IMG/VR virus record: IMGVR_UViG_3300017605_000597
Span: 1-42,149 of that record
Length of the DNA: 42,149 bases
Reading direction: 5' to 3' (one strand)
Origin: a virus
The stretch's first letter is position 1. Each line of letters starts with the position of its first letter. Shown here in pieces: positions 1 to 8,908 of the stretch. The notes under the pieces are model-generated. The model searched no databases. It saw only the letters and a program-made list of their open reading frames with translations, and had not been told where the DNA came from. The translations under genes were made by a program, and so were the position numbers.

Positions 1-141
1 ATGCCGGGTAAATCCAGCAATTCTTCCTGTGCTTCCTTATTAAACTGATCCTTGGAGTTTGGTTTACCCATATCCGGTTCTTTTTTACCACGAGGAGGTT
101 TACCATCATCCCCGAGGGTCTGCGTACGCAAGGCTTCGAAA
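1..141. repeat. Terminal direct repeat, left copy (assembly overlap)
   Basis: These 141 bases are identical to the last 141 of the window. They lie inside the protease gene, whose frame runs unbroken across the join when the ends are merged. This points to an assembler overlap on a circular contig and not to a biological terminal repeat. Confidence 0.95.
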
Positions 142-1085
142 TCTGTTTTCAGTTTGCTAAACATCTGTACAGTCTCCTGGCGAGATGCTTCAGCAGTTGT
201 TTTTGCTGTTTCAGCTTCCTGGGCTTTGGCTGTAAGTTCTGCCACTTGAGCTTTCAAAGCTTTGATTTCTGCTTGTTCAGGGGTGTCCACAGGAGGTTCG
301 GAAGTTTTGATTTCCTTTACCAATCCGTTTTCAACGATCAGGATACGCCCATCTTCAAGCATGTACTCACCATTCGGAGCAGGCGCATCGCCAACCTTAG
401 CAGGCTTACCCACAAACTCACCATCTTCCGATTCAATGAATAGCGTAGAGCCATCTTTCAATTTCAAATCCATAGCCGTGGGACCACTGAGTTTTGTACC
501 CATGTCTGTAAACATCGCGGCCATACGATCGAATACTTCTTTAATTTCCTTTGTTACTTTCATAGATATAGATTTTCCAAGTGCCACGGCTCGTAATGGT
601 TCCAGAACTCTATCTGCAAAACCATTCTCCACCGCTTGCGTAGCGTTTAACACGGTGGTTTTTTTCATCAGTTCGCGAATCTCATCAGGGGATTTTTTAG
701 ACCGATTGGCATATGCCTCAATCATAAACTCCTCAATGTTCCGTAGCTCGTTAGCACCACTCTGCAAATCATCGGCATCCCCCGCCATTTCCAAGCTGGG
801 CATGTGAATCATAAATACAGACGGGTTACGTATTTCTACCTCATCACCGGCAATAGCCAGGAAGGAAGCCATGCTTTGTGCCTCTCCCTCTACGATGGTT
901 TTGATGGGAACCCCCAAGGATTTTAAAACGTGAAAAGTATTATATCCCCCATAAACGGAACCACCTGGGGATTGAATATGCACTACCAACTTTGAAATGT
1001 CCCCAAGCTTAGCAATTTGCTGCTTAACCCGAAGATGGTTGTCAGGTGTTATTACATCGTCAATATAGATATGTCCCTCGTTCAT
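1..1085 (-). CDS. ClpP-like prohead protease with C-terminal scaffold-like region (5' part; gene crosses the join)
   Basis: This is a head maturation protease of the ClpP/S14 fold. Merging the ends, the gene runs from the ATG at 1085 through base 1 to the TAA at 41978-41980, giving 371 residues. The first strand, GHIYIDDVI, the oxyanion-loop SPGGSV near residues 39-43, the nucleophile Ser71 in AQSMAS and His94 in IHMPS all fit the family. The usual acidic third residue appears to be Thr in KKTTVLNA, as in many phage members. The last ~150 residues are charged and coiled-coil-like with a Lys/Pro-rich stretch, as expected of a fused scaffold. The upstream frame closes at a TAA eight codons before the ATG. 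The major capsid gene follows 12 bases after the stop. Confidence 0.88.
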   Translation of the reverse strand, partial: MNEGHIYIDDVITPDNHLRVKQQIAKLGDISKLVVHIQSPGGSVYGGYNTFHVLKSLGVPIKTIVEGEAQSMASFLAIAGDEVEIRNPSVFMIHMPSLEMAGDADDLQSGANELRNIEEFMIEAYANRSKKSPDEIRELMKKTTVLNATQAVENGFADRVLEPLRAVALGKSISMKVTKEIKEVFDRMAAMFTDMGTKLSGPTAMDLKLKDGSTLFIESEDGEFVGKPAKVGDAPAPNGEYMLEDGRILIVENGLVKEIKTSEPPVDTPEQAEIKALKAQVAELTAKAQEAETAKTTAEASRQETVQMFSKLKTDFEALRTQTLGDDGKPPRGKKEPDMGKPNSKDQFNKEAQEELLDLPG

Positions 1086-1142
1086 CAGGGAGCTAATATC
1101 TATATTTACTTAGTGTAGTATATCTAGTGGTGTAGTAATGCG

Positions 1143-1331
1143 TTACCGGTATTTCTTTTGTATAGAGGCAACAGTCTTTCGGGTTACGTCATGCTTTATA
1201 GCACATTGCGTAAGGGTCTTGCCTTTCTCCCGGTCTTTCAATATATCATAATCGCGTAGTACTTCGGGCTTTGCACCCTTATACTTCACAGCGGTTTCCC
1301 AAAATGCACGGCTAAATTTGGTCAAGCTCAT
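1143..1331 (-). CDS. Small helix-turn-helix-like protein, 62 aa
   Basis: This basic 62-residue protein ends in a pattern like a resolvase or transposase-type helix-turn-helix (TLTQCAIKHDVTRKTVASIQ, residues 40-59). Its ATG overlaps the tape-measure stop in an ATGA junction, so the two are probably translated together. A DNA-binding protein between tape measure and protease is unexpected. It might regulate late genes or act in packaging, but no family is recognised. Confidence 0.6.
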   Translation of the reverse strand: MSLTKFSRAFWETAVKYKGAKPEVLRDYDILKDREKGKTLTQCAIKHDVTRKTVASIQKKYR

Positions 1332-3376
1332 TTTCGTAAACTGGTATTTGATTCTTTGATCAATAAATTATTATAAGCTTTTTGAAATTCTTTAAGACTT
1401 AACACGGGTTGGGGCATATTTTTTAAAGCGTTCATGGTCATCAGACTAGTATCTACCTCTGATGTTGCAGCCCCAGTAACTATACCTCCATCCGCATAAC
1501 CTTTTAAACGCATATTTTCCAAAGCAGATATATGCGGTTGCGCTTCCGGACGATTCATAACGTGCTGTGGTGCTACGTATTCCCCTTTGTGTACATATCC
1601 TGCAAATTCATACTTACCCCCTGAACCAGTGTACCCACCATCCCAGAAATTAAGATATTGCTTTGCTGCGGCTACATTCGCCAAGATACGCGCAAGACCC
1701 GATATATACTGAGCTATACCCGCACCACCAAATGTTAATCCATTTAAAGAATTAGATTCAGAAGCTGCAACCAAAGCTCCTATAGCTTCCGCAGTATCTA
1801 TACCAATAGAAGCCAGGGCAAATACTTTACGTTCTGCGGTAGCTTCATCAAACAAACCACTTAAGGCACTAAAAAAGCCTTGAAAACTTTCAAAGGTTTC
1901 TTTTTGTCGTTCTATTTGAGTATTTGCCAATGCAGCTTGATACTCCTCCCACCACTTTCTATATTCTGCATCCCGCTGCATACGTTGTGCGTAATACTCA
2001 TCAGAACTTTCCAAAGCCTTTGCGTATTGTTCTGAAAGTATATCCAACTCCTCATCCGTAGGGGCTGCTATGACAGAGGCAGTAACCTCAGTATTACTTT
2101 GACTTAATCTATCCTCATCTGTAAGCTGACGTTTTTCCGGAGTTGGTGGAGGAGTATACTTTGCAATCTCGTTCATCTTTTTTAACAGATCGTTATACGC
2201 CTGCTCGTTGGCTAATACCTCAGCACGTATTGACCGCTCTGCTGCTATATTTTCCGTAAGCTTTCCATTTATTTCCTCCTGCTTATCGGCTATCTCATTT
2301 TTAAGCTCAATGATTTGCATTTGTATTTCCCGATCATTGGTCTTACCTGTGAGCTCCGCGTAAGTTTTGATGGACTTTATTTGCTCATTGAGCAAATATA
2401 CTGTCTGTGTATCTATACCCTCAAGTTCTTTCTTTACACCCTCTACGGCTTCTAATCTTTCCTGGTAGGACTTCTCACCGTCATCCCGAACGCGTCTAAA
2501 ATTTTCAGCATCCCGTTCACGAGTTTTATTTAACCCCTGCTGAACCAATAACTCTTTGGATAGTAACCTTTGGTAATTCAATTCAAATTCAGCTTCACGT
2601 ACACGAGCCTTATTACGCTCTGCTTCTTCACGAGTCAAAGATGTAAGATTGGCCAAGGCAATACCCAAGTCAAACTTACCTATCAGGTTGCTAATTAATC
2701 CACCACCGGAAGAGTTACCCACACGATTATTGAACACATCCAAACCGGCTTGTAAATTATTCTGTGCTCGGGCAAAAGCTTCTGCACCCTGGGCACTGCT
2801 TGCGTAAGCACTACCAAGTAATCCAATCACACCCACAAGTGCAGTAGCAGGATTTATAAAGGATGTTAACTTTCCGGCTACATCCCCCAGAGATACCCCA
2901 GCTATATTTATACTCTTCGCTGCTTCTCCAAAAACTTTAGGATAGTTACCAATTTGATCTTTGAATAATCCAGCACTGTTTGAAGTCTCGGACACTTGCG
3001 CATTAAGTTCTTTCAACTCTTTAGCAAGTACCTCCGCGCGCTTGGCTCCCTCTGCGGTACCCCGATTTAAGTTATCATACTCTTTTACAAGCTGAGATAT
3101 ACGAGCCTTCAAAGCATTACGGGAATTGCTTTCCGTTTCAATGAGGCGTATGAGATTACGCTTTTGGTCCTGCTCTTTTTTCTGATTGGCCTGCAGGCGT
3201 ATACTTTCCTCTATGAATTCATCCTGAGTAATGGTGCCCGCTTTATAAGCCTTCGATAACTCATTCACAGCCGCACGATTATCCAGTATGGCCTTTTCCA
3301 CTTTTGCCAAATCCTTTTCAGCTTGCTGCTGGTCAATCTTAACCTCTAAAATTATCTCTTCTTTCTCCGTTGCCAT
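1328..3376 (-). CDS. Tail tape measure protein
   Basis: The 682-residue product sets tail length and helps DNA passage during infection. Residues 1-130 are a Lys/Glu/Gln-rich coiled coil. A hydrophobic stretch follows near 165-200 (GVIGLLGSAYASSA). A second long helical section covers about 280-500, and another apolar Gly/Ala-rich segment covers about 545-600. This mix of coiled coil and membrane-active segments is typical. By the usual rule of about 0.15 nm per residue the tail would be near 100 nm. The ATG overlaps the stop of the upstream tail gene (TAATG). Confidence 0.85.
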   Translation of the reverse strand: MATEKEEIILEVKIDQQQAEKDLAKVEKAILDNRAAVNELSKAYKAGTITQDEFIEESIRLQANQKKEQDQKRNLIRLIETESNSRNALKARISQLVKEYDNLNRGTAEGAKRAEVLAKELKELNAQVSETSNSAGLFKDQIGNYPKVFGEAAKSINIAGVSLGDVAGKLTSFINPATALVGVIGLLGSAYASSAQGAEAFARAQNNLQAGLDVFNNRVGNSSGGGLISNLIGKFDLGIALANLTSLTREEAERNKARVREAEFELNYQRLLSKELLVQQGLNKTRERDAENFRRVRDDGEKSYQERLEAVEGVKKELEGIDTQTVYLLNEQIKSIKTYAELTGKTNDREIQMQIIELKNEIADKQEEINGKLTENIAAERSIRAEVLANEQAYNDLLKKMNEIAKYTPPPTPEKRQLTDEDRLSQSNTEVTASVIAAPTDEELDILSEQYAKALESSDEYYAQRMQRDAEYRKWWEEYQAALANTQIERQKETFESFQGFFSALSGLFDEATAERKVFALASIGIDTAEAIGALVAASESNSLNGLTFGGAGIAQYISGLARILANVAAAKQYLNFWDGGYTGSGGKYEFAGYVHKGEYVAPQHVMNRPEAQPHISALENMRLKGYADGGIVTGAATSEVDTSLMTMNALKNMPQPVLSLKEFQKAYNNLLIKESNTSLRK

Positions 3377-5571
3377 TACCTTACTTTAATCAATTCCAGT
3401 ATAGAATAGTTGTAGGACGTAATTTTATTGCAGTAAAATATACCTGTAAATTTTGAAGTTTTCAAGTATACAAACCTTTTAAAATCTATCTTTCTATACA
3501 CGGATAAAGGAAGATAAGCGTTGACCAATATAACTACGGGATCATTTGCAATATTCGCAAAGTCACCCCAATACCTGCTAATAAGATTTAACTGCCTATG
3601 GTCCGGGGCGTTTATATCCCCGAAAGATACTGCAAACTTATAACGATCAATATATAGCCCCTGATGAGGCATATTAAAATATGCAGTGGCCCCGAGTGTT
3701 AAATTAGTCTCATTTAAAAACCAAGATGGTGACCGAGTAAACTTATCGATAGTAACCCCAGGCACAGCGTATAAAATAACCTGATCAGACTTTACAGTAT
3801 TGATTCGGATCACTTGAACCTTAGCCGTTGTTATAGCAACAAAATCCAAACCCTGTACAGTGAAGTATGTTGAGGTATAAGAAGATACAACCCAATCACC
3901 ATTATAACTTGGTACTGTGGATTTACTAATACGCACTAAAAAGCCATCCTGTACTATACCTTCGGAATTATCCATAGCAAACCGCGGTATACCTAAAGAG
4001 TTGGTCACCGTGGTTATGTCCTCTTCATCACCAATCAACTCAGCTTCTACGAAACCTGTTTTCGCTAAAGACACATTGAAAGGATTATTTGAATCTTCCG
4101 GTACAGGGGCAAAAGGCACGGACAATATTTCTACATCTGGGAATATAGTATTACCTGTGTCCACCTCTCCATCGCCATACCCCAGAACATTCGCGTTGTT
4201 ATACTGCTCTATGTCCTCTGTCTCTTCTTCCTCATCATCGATACTAAGTGTTGTGGTAGATGCATTATTGCTACCTGAAAAAACAAACGTATTCTTATTA
4301 CCCAAATTTAAATACGTATAGTTCTCTTCTATGCTGTCATCATCTATATACTCTGATATGTCCAGGGGTTCAGTATTATTCAGGTCCTTAAACAAATCAA
4401 TATTTAGTGTTTTGGAAAACTCGTCAAAAGTAACCAAAGCGTTAAACAAGGATAGTACACTTACCAAGAACTCAGAACAGGTCTGCTCAGGCAGGATTGA
4501 AAAAGTATATAATTTAAATACCTTAACAGCAGATATTATCAGCGTGGTGGAATCATTGTATATAGTAGCAGACCCCAGACTGGACGTTACCGTTATCTCG
4601 TAATCTAAAACATCCCCCACATCCAACGTCACCACATACTCCAACGTTCCATCTTTTATACCATAAGGCACCCCGCCCCATTGAGCGTTATTATAGTATG
4701 CTTGAAATGTAGCTACTGTAAAGCCATTACGTCTTAAGTTTATATTCATTGTCGCCTCACCACCAAACAACTGATGTTTAAAAGTCAGCTTGGCATTCAC
4801 GTTCATACGTATTGGGGCTGTGTATGAATTACTTGACCAATAAGGTCCAGCCTGCGAAGTTTCATCAAAAGTAAACTGCTCCGCAGTACCATTACCGTAC
4901 ACGTCTCCTGTGTTCTTAAACACTATCGATCTATACTCCTCTACGTCTTCATCACTAATAGTATCCTCACTATGAGAAGTAATTAAGTGACCATACACAT
5001 CATCCTTCAATATAGACCCCGATAACTTGAAACCGTTCTTAGCCAGCATATCCGCGATCACGTTCTTAACGTATATAAATGGTCTGAAATCGTCATCTAC
5101 CAGGTTTATATACCCCCGCTTACCCAGCAATCCATTATTTATTAACGGATATATAACACCCTCCTCATTACCAAAACTTGATATAATGTTCGCTTGGTTT
5201 ACAAGCTGATCATAACTTGACCAATCTAAATCTCGTAAAGGCGTATTTAAAAGTTCTACCCAATTTGAATTACCGGAGAAAAACGAAAAGTATATTACAC
5301 CTGCTTTGATACTTTCAATGTATATATACCCTATATGTACGGGTACCCCATCCTCTCCCTCTATGCTCGCAGGAATTTTAGAATATATTATTTTATCACT
5401 CTGCGTAGGACTGTACAACTTTAACAACCTTCTGTTGTGTGTTGTGTCCGGTGCTCCCGCCTGGTAACTAAAGTCCCCTTGTATTTCCCCAATAGCCTCA
5501 AAAAGTTTTACCTTACGTACAACGTCTATAGGTTCATCATAATCTAAGTACTCGTTACCTATCTTGATCAT
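3376..5571 (-). CDS. Phage tail protein, 731 aa (hub or baseplate candidate)
   Basis: This large beta-rich protein lies directly upstream of the tape-measure gene. Its start (MIKIGNEYLDYDEP) and an early part on contractile or helical surface contacts (KVKLFEAIGEIQGDFSYQ) resemble tail proteins common in Bacteroidota phages. Residues about 425-450 form a very acidic linker (SIDDEEEETEDIEQ) dividing an N-terminal from a C-terminal domain. Position and size suggest the tail tip or hub. The exact role is an inference from order. Confidence 0.6.
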   Translation of the reverse strand: MIKIGNEYLDYDEPIDVVRKVKLFEAIGEIQGDFSYQAGAPDTTHNRRLLKLYSPTQSDKIIYSKIPASIEGEDGVPVHIGYIYIESIKAGVIYFSFFSGNSNWVELLNTPLRDLDWSSYDQLVNQANIISSFGNEEGVIYPLINNGLLGKRGYINLVDDDFRPFIYVKNVIADMLAKNGFKLSGSILKDDVYGHLITSHSEDTISDEDVEEYRSIVFKNTGDVYGNGTAEQFTFDETSQAGPYWSSNSYTAPIRMNVNAKLTFKHQLFGGEATMNINLRRNGFTVATFQAYYNNAQWGGVPYGIKDGTLEYVVTLDVGDVLDYEITVTSSLGSATIYNDSTTLIISAVKVFKLYTFSILPEQTCSEFLVSVLSLFNALVTFDEFSKTLNIDLFKDLNNTEPLDISEYIDDDSIEENYTYLNLGNKNTFVFSGSNNASTTTLSIDDEEEETEDIEQYNNANVLGYGDGEVDTGNTIFPDVEILSVPFAPVPEDSNNPFNVSLAKTGFVEAELIGDEEDITTVTNSLGIPRFAMDNSEGIVQDGFLVRISKSTVPSYNGDWVVSSYTSTYFTVQGLDFVAITTAKVQVIRINTVKSDQVILYAVPGVTIDKFTRSPSWFLNETNLTLGATAYFNMPHQGLYIDRYKFAVSFGDINAPDHRQLNLISRYWGDFANIANDPVVILVNAYLPLSVYRKIDFKRFVYLKTSKFTGIFYCNKITSYNYSILELIKVR

Positions 5572-5573
5572 AC

Positions 5574-5753
5574 CTACCAGGAGTTTACTATTTTGTTTCT
5601 ATCCACAGTCGCAGCGGATGTAGAGCCATAGGTCATTTTTATTACATGCCCCCCTGTGGTATATATTAAAAAATAATTACCCAGGTATACCGTGCTAACA
5701 AACTCTATACAGCGAGAGTCTACTTTTGATCCGTCTATTAAGGAAATTATCAT
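5574..5753 (-). CDS. Small tail-region protein, 59 aa
   Basis: A 59-residue frame starts at an ATG overlapping the stop of the 627-residue tail gene (ATGA) and ends in TAG two bases before the next gene. It begins MIISLIDGSKVDSRCIEF and has alternating beta-like hydrophobic residues. Tight packing between two tail genes supports its being real. No family is recognised; a small tail structural or assembly part is likely. Confidence 0.7.
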   Translation of the reverse strand: MIISLIDGSKVDSRCIEFVSTVYLGNYFLIYTTGGHVIKMTYGSTSAATVDRNKIVNSW

Positions 5754-7633
5754 ACGTTTTGTACTGGTATATCATCTGTAAATGAAATTCTAAACTCAAG
5801 ACTAAACAACTTATCCCCTTCCTGAAAGGAAACGAAAGAATTGTTATCCACTAGTACAGTTCGCCTTTGTCCAGGGGAAATAATCTGCTGCACTAATACC
5901 GAAGATCGTAAATACTGTATAGCCCTTAGCTCATCCTCTGTTAAGTACTGTGATCGTATAACCATATACTCCCGGGATTCCCGCTTTACCTCTTTGCGCA
6001 CTGTATCCCCGTTTACCCAATCAATGAGTAATATATTTTCTTTTACCTGCTCAGTTCTAAACACATCTACACCAAGTTCCTTTTGTGCTGTGAAGTTCCA
6101 GTAATCTATACCCCCTAAATAATTAACCCAGCCTAAACGCATTTCATATCCTGCACAACCACACTCAACCTTAAAGGTCTTGGTTTCAGTTAAAGGTATA
6201 TTTGCCGAAGTGGCTGCGTTCTCAAAAGTTACATCCGCATCTACACCTCCTATCGGGGCGGTCATTATCAATGATGCCTGAAAAGCATAATAGTATGCAT
6301 CCTCCGAAGCTGTTACGTTATATACTCCTGTATACGTACCTGCTGCGGTTACACCTGGAATAGATTCTACACTACTCACGATTTGATTGCCACTTGCATC
6401 TAACAACGAAAGAGACACTGGTACTATCCAGCCACTGCCTGGTACATTAGCTACTATATACTTGTAATGTATACTTACTGATTGTCCTGACTTTATAAAC
6501 ACAGGTACCGCACCAATCTTGGAATTATCTGGAACACCTATAGTAAAGGCAGCTAACTCCACAGTAGGGTTATCGCTTCCATCTGGTACCCAGGAATCTC
6601 CGGCACCAAAATTTTGAAAGGTCTGTATATCTATATCTCCGGTTACACTAACGTCTACACGATCATACTCACAATCGGATTCATGTAATGGCACCCTATA
6701 TACACCTGCTCCCTGATCAGGCATATCCGTTATAACTTCAGTAATCTTTATACCGTTTGAATAGTACTCTTCCTTGGATTTCATATTAATGGAAGATTCC
6801 GTTAAAAACGATATGTCTTGAAAACAAAGGGGTGTTTCTTCACTGCAAGCAAATAACACGGGAAGAGCAAATAGTGTAAGAAATTTATTATTCATATAGT
6901 CTGTTAAAAACTTTCCTTGCGCATTACGGAATGGTAAGCTGGCATTCACAGCAATACCCTGGTAAGAATCTGTAGTGTACGCGCTTGTCACTGTGGACAA
7001 TGTATAACCATTCGAAGAGTCATAACTTTCCGCATACGCTATATAGAAGTACGTAAAAAATGCTATATCATTATACGCATCAACTTCACCAAGTGGGGGA
7101 GCATCCACACGCGTACTCCTGGTTTCCACGTAGGATTTTAATACTTCATGTATTGAAAACGTTGCTACCCCATCACTGTCGGGTATAACTCGTAACTCCG
7201 CTGCAAGTTCTATAGGTTTGTCAGAAGCAAACGGGTGCCCAGGTATCAAACCGGCATATACCCGAATGTTCATGTGATAGTTTGGGTAGTACTTTGTGAT
7301 AACTGAAGAAGTCCAATTTATGGTACCACTATCATAAGCTATATCTAACGTGTATACATCCCCCGCTTCTTTTTGAATTACCTGATGTACACCCTCAAAC
7401 TCCGTAGCATTGGGGGCCACGATCTTAATAAAATCCAATTCGTTAATAGTGCCTATACTACTCAGGTCCAAACGCAAATAGCCATCATTACTATTGTAGG
7501 AGGACACCCCGCTGCTTGGGGATGTATTAGGGGATAAATCCGTACTAATTTGATATACTACCGGAAGATGAACCGCAGGCCATCTGTTAAGTGTTACTGC
7601 CTGCTGTGGTCTGGTTAGTATTGTTAGCGACAT
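5750..7633 (-). CDS. Phage tail protein, 627 aa
   Basis: The 627-residue protein resembles a family widespread in Bacteroidota phages and prophages. It has an N-terminal beta domain (residues 1-190), a middle with a CGC cysteine pair (ECGCAGYEMRLGWVN, about 493-507) and a C-terminal part ending in FRISFTDDIPVQ. It is probably a distal tail or tail-tip component. The start overlaps the upstream gene by 47 bases. A later start is possible, but residues from MSLTILTRPQ onward look like the family N-terminus. Confidence 0.6.
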   Translation of the reverse strand: MSLTILTRPQQAVTLNRWPAVHLPVVYQISTDLSPNTSPSSGVSSYNSNDGYLRLDLSSIGTINELDFIKIVAPNATEFEGVHQVIQKEAGDVYTLDIAYDSGTINWTSSVITKYYPNYHMNIRVYAGLIPGHPFASDKPIELAAELRVIPDSDGVATFSIHEVLKSYVETRSTRVDAPPLGEVDAYNDIAFFTYFYIAYAESYDSSNGYTLSTVTSAYTTDSYQGIAVNASLPFRNAQGKFLTDYMNNKFLTLFALPVLFACSEETPLCFQDISFLTESSINMKSKEEYYSNGIKITEVITDMPDQGAGVYRVPLHESDCEYDRVDVSVTGDIDIQTFQNFGAGDSWVPDGSDNPTVELAAFTIGVPDNSKIGAVPVFIKSGQSVSIHYKYIVANVPGSGWIVPVSLSLLDASGNQIVSSVESIPGVTAAGTYTGVYNVTASEDAYYYAFQASLIMTAPIGGVDADVTFENAATSANIPLTETKTFKVECGCAGYEMRLGWVNYLGGIDYWNFTAQKELGVDVFRTEQVKENILLIDWVNGDTVRKEVKRESREYMVIRSQYLTEDELRAIQYLRSSVLVQQIISPGQRRTVLVDNNSFVSFQEGDKLFSLEFRISFTDDIPVQNV

Positions 7634-8084
7634 GCCTTATACGGGTTATGGCCGAATGAATAAAATCTTTCTTTACAGCCTGTTTTATTTCGGCTACTAA
7701 TTTAGCAATAACCGGGGAATAGTTAGTACGCCCTCCCTGTTTATAAATACTGTCCCCGTCTTTGTTGATCTTATACGCAAAAAATGCTGCTAACTGTTTA
7801 CGCTTCTTTTCCGGAAGCTCTGAACCAATGCCCCGCGCAAGCATCCACTCATAGATGTTTTCTTTGAATGTCCCATCACCCCCTTGCTTGGCAGGTCCCC
7901 GCCCGGTTTCCAAGGCCTGAAAATAGTTACGTCCATAGTAGATCAAGGATATAATGTCCTGTTTTACTTGAATCACATAATGTATGGATCGTTCTGTTTT
8001 ACCCGTAGCCCTAACCTCGGAAATACTTTCTTTTAAAGCTACTACTCCAATACGGCCATACCTATCCAGTACATCTTTTAACAT
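7587..8084 (-). CDS. HK97 gp10-like head-tail joining / tail completion protein
   Basis: The 165-residue protein has the outline of the HK97 gp10 group: an N-terminal helix, a beta pair carrying YGRNYFQALETGRGP (about residues 49-63) and C-terminal helices rich in Lys. Members connect the tail to the neck. It lies immediately after another tail-completion-size gene and before tail proteins, which fits. It overlaps its upstream neighbour by a few bases. Confidence 0.6.
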   Translation of the reverse strand: MLKDVLDRYGRIGVVALKESISEVRATGKTERSIHYVIQVKQDIISLIYYGRNYFQALETGRGPAKQGGDGTFKENIYEWMLARGIGSELPEKKRKQLAAFFAYKINKDGDSIYKQGGRTNYSPVIAKLVAEIKQAVKKDFIHSAITRIRHVANNTNQTTAGSNT

Positions 8085-8521
8085 AATTTGGAATTATCAT
8101 AAGCCTCCAAAGTAAACGATAAGTCTACTCCTGTCACGCAATCCGCATGAACCTTTATCACCGGATCATAGGATAAACCCGTCAGAGTCACAAGCTTTGA
8201 AGATTGTAACTTTTGATCATAGACTTTTTTAAGCTTTCGGGCTAATACATCCGCCTGGTCAATCAAAGATTCATACTGCTGGGGAGAAGAATCGATAGCA
8301 TCTTTGAATACAATACGCAACGTTATATTCCAGTTCTGAACGTTAGGTCCTCCCGAAGTAGTTATATCCTCCGTGCTCGCTAAAGTCTCGAGCCATACGA
8401 AAGGATATTCATTAGATCGATTGGAATTGAATTCAGTAAGTCTACCTGAATTAAAAGGTATAGATTGATTAAGATACTCAACCCCGGATTCGATGAAAGA
8501 TCGTACTTCTGCACGTTCCAT
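8078..8521 (-). CDS. Probable tail terminator / minor tail protein, 147 aa
   Basis: At 147 residues with an N-terminal helix (RAEVRSFIESGVEYLNQ), a central beta section and the pattern ITLRIVFKDA, this looks like a tail terminator or tail completion protein, which caps the tail tube. The neighbour pair (this gene, then a gp10-like gene) is a usual neck arrangement. Similarity is by length and fold pattern only. Confidence 0.45.
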   Translation of the reverse strand: MERAEVRSFIESGVEYLNQSIPFNSGRLTEFNSNRSNEYPFVWLETLASTEDITTSGGPNVQNWNITLRIVFKDAIDSSPQQYESLIDQADVLARKLKKVYDQKLQSSKLVTLTGLSYDPVIKVHADCVTGVDLSFTLEAYDNSKLC

Positions 8522-8525
8522 ATTT

Positions 8526-8720
8526 TTAGGATACTTGTGGAAGCTCTAAAAAATTCTCTACATCCACATGGTAGACTTCCTTCAAACGTTCAGACAAACT
8601 AATACTTTCTCCCAGTTGATAGTTATCTATTATACGTTTGGTACGTAAATCTGACAGTAAATACCTGCCAAAATCTATCAACTGCTTTTCGGTAAATTGT
8701 GCTGCGGATAATTCACTCAT
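8526..8720 (-). CDS. Small conserved-context protein, 64 aa
   Basis: A helical 64-residue protein (residues 9-35 and 40-58 are amphipathic helices). Its ATG overlaps in ATGA with the stop of the frameshift extension upstream, which suggests coupled translation. No family is recognised. It lies among tail assembly genes. Confidence 0.6.
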   Translation of the reverse strand: MSELSAAQFTEKQLIDFGRYLLSDLRTKRIIDNYQLGESISLSERLKEVYHVDVENFLELPQVS

Positions 8721-8908
8721 GATCGTTTGTTTTTAGGTCTGGAAACTATTTCCTGATATTTCTTAACGGCCTTGGTATGATGTGCAAGATACACGGTATA
8801 ATGATCAAATTCATACACAGACCATTTTAATATTTTATGCCTTTTATACCCACTCTCTTTTTCAATCGTGATAAGAGTACCAAAAAATCCAAACGTATCA
8901 GCCAACCT
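8717..8908 (-). CDS. -1 frameshift extension of the tail assembly chaperone
   Basis: This open frame lies in the -1 frame relative to the 216-residue gene that starts at 9477 and overlaps its end. A ribosome slipping at 8908-8914 would read on as RLADTFGFFGTLITIEKE and stop at 8717, giving a 253-residue fusion. On its own it would need a weak GTG at 8926. The stop makes an ATGA overlap with the next gene, so ribosomes are expected to arrive here. The arrangement matches the lambda G/GT type of chaperone pair. Confidence 0.55.
   Translation of the reverse strand, partial: RLADTFGFFGTLITIEKESGYKRHKILKWSVYEFDHYTVYLAHHTKAVKKYQEIVSRPKNKRS

Noticed and set aside
1-141. A biological direct terminal repeat as in T7-type phages
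   Set aside because: The repeat is exactly 141 bases, a usual assembler overlap length, it lies within a coding gene and the frame joins perfectly when the ends are merged.
262-807. A 181-codon plus-strand frame
   Set aside because: It lies opposite the protease gene, which has clear catalytic motifs, so it is an antisense shadow.
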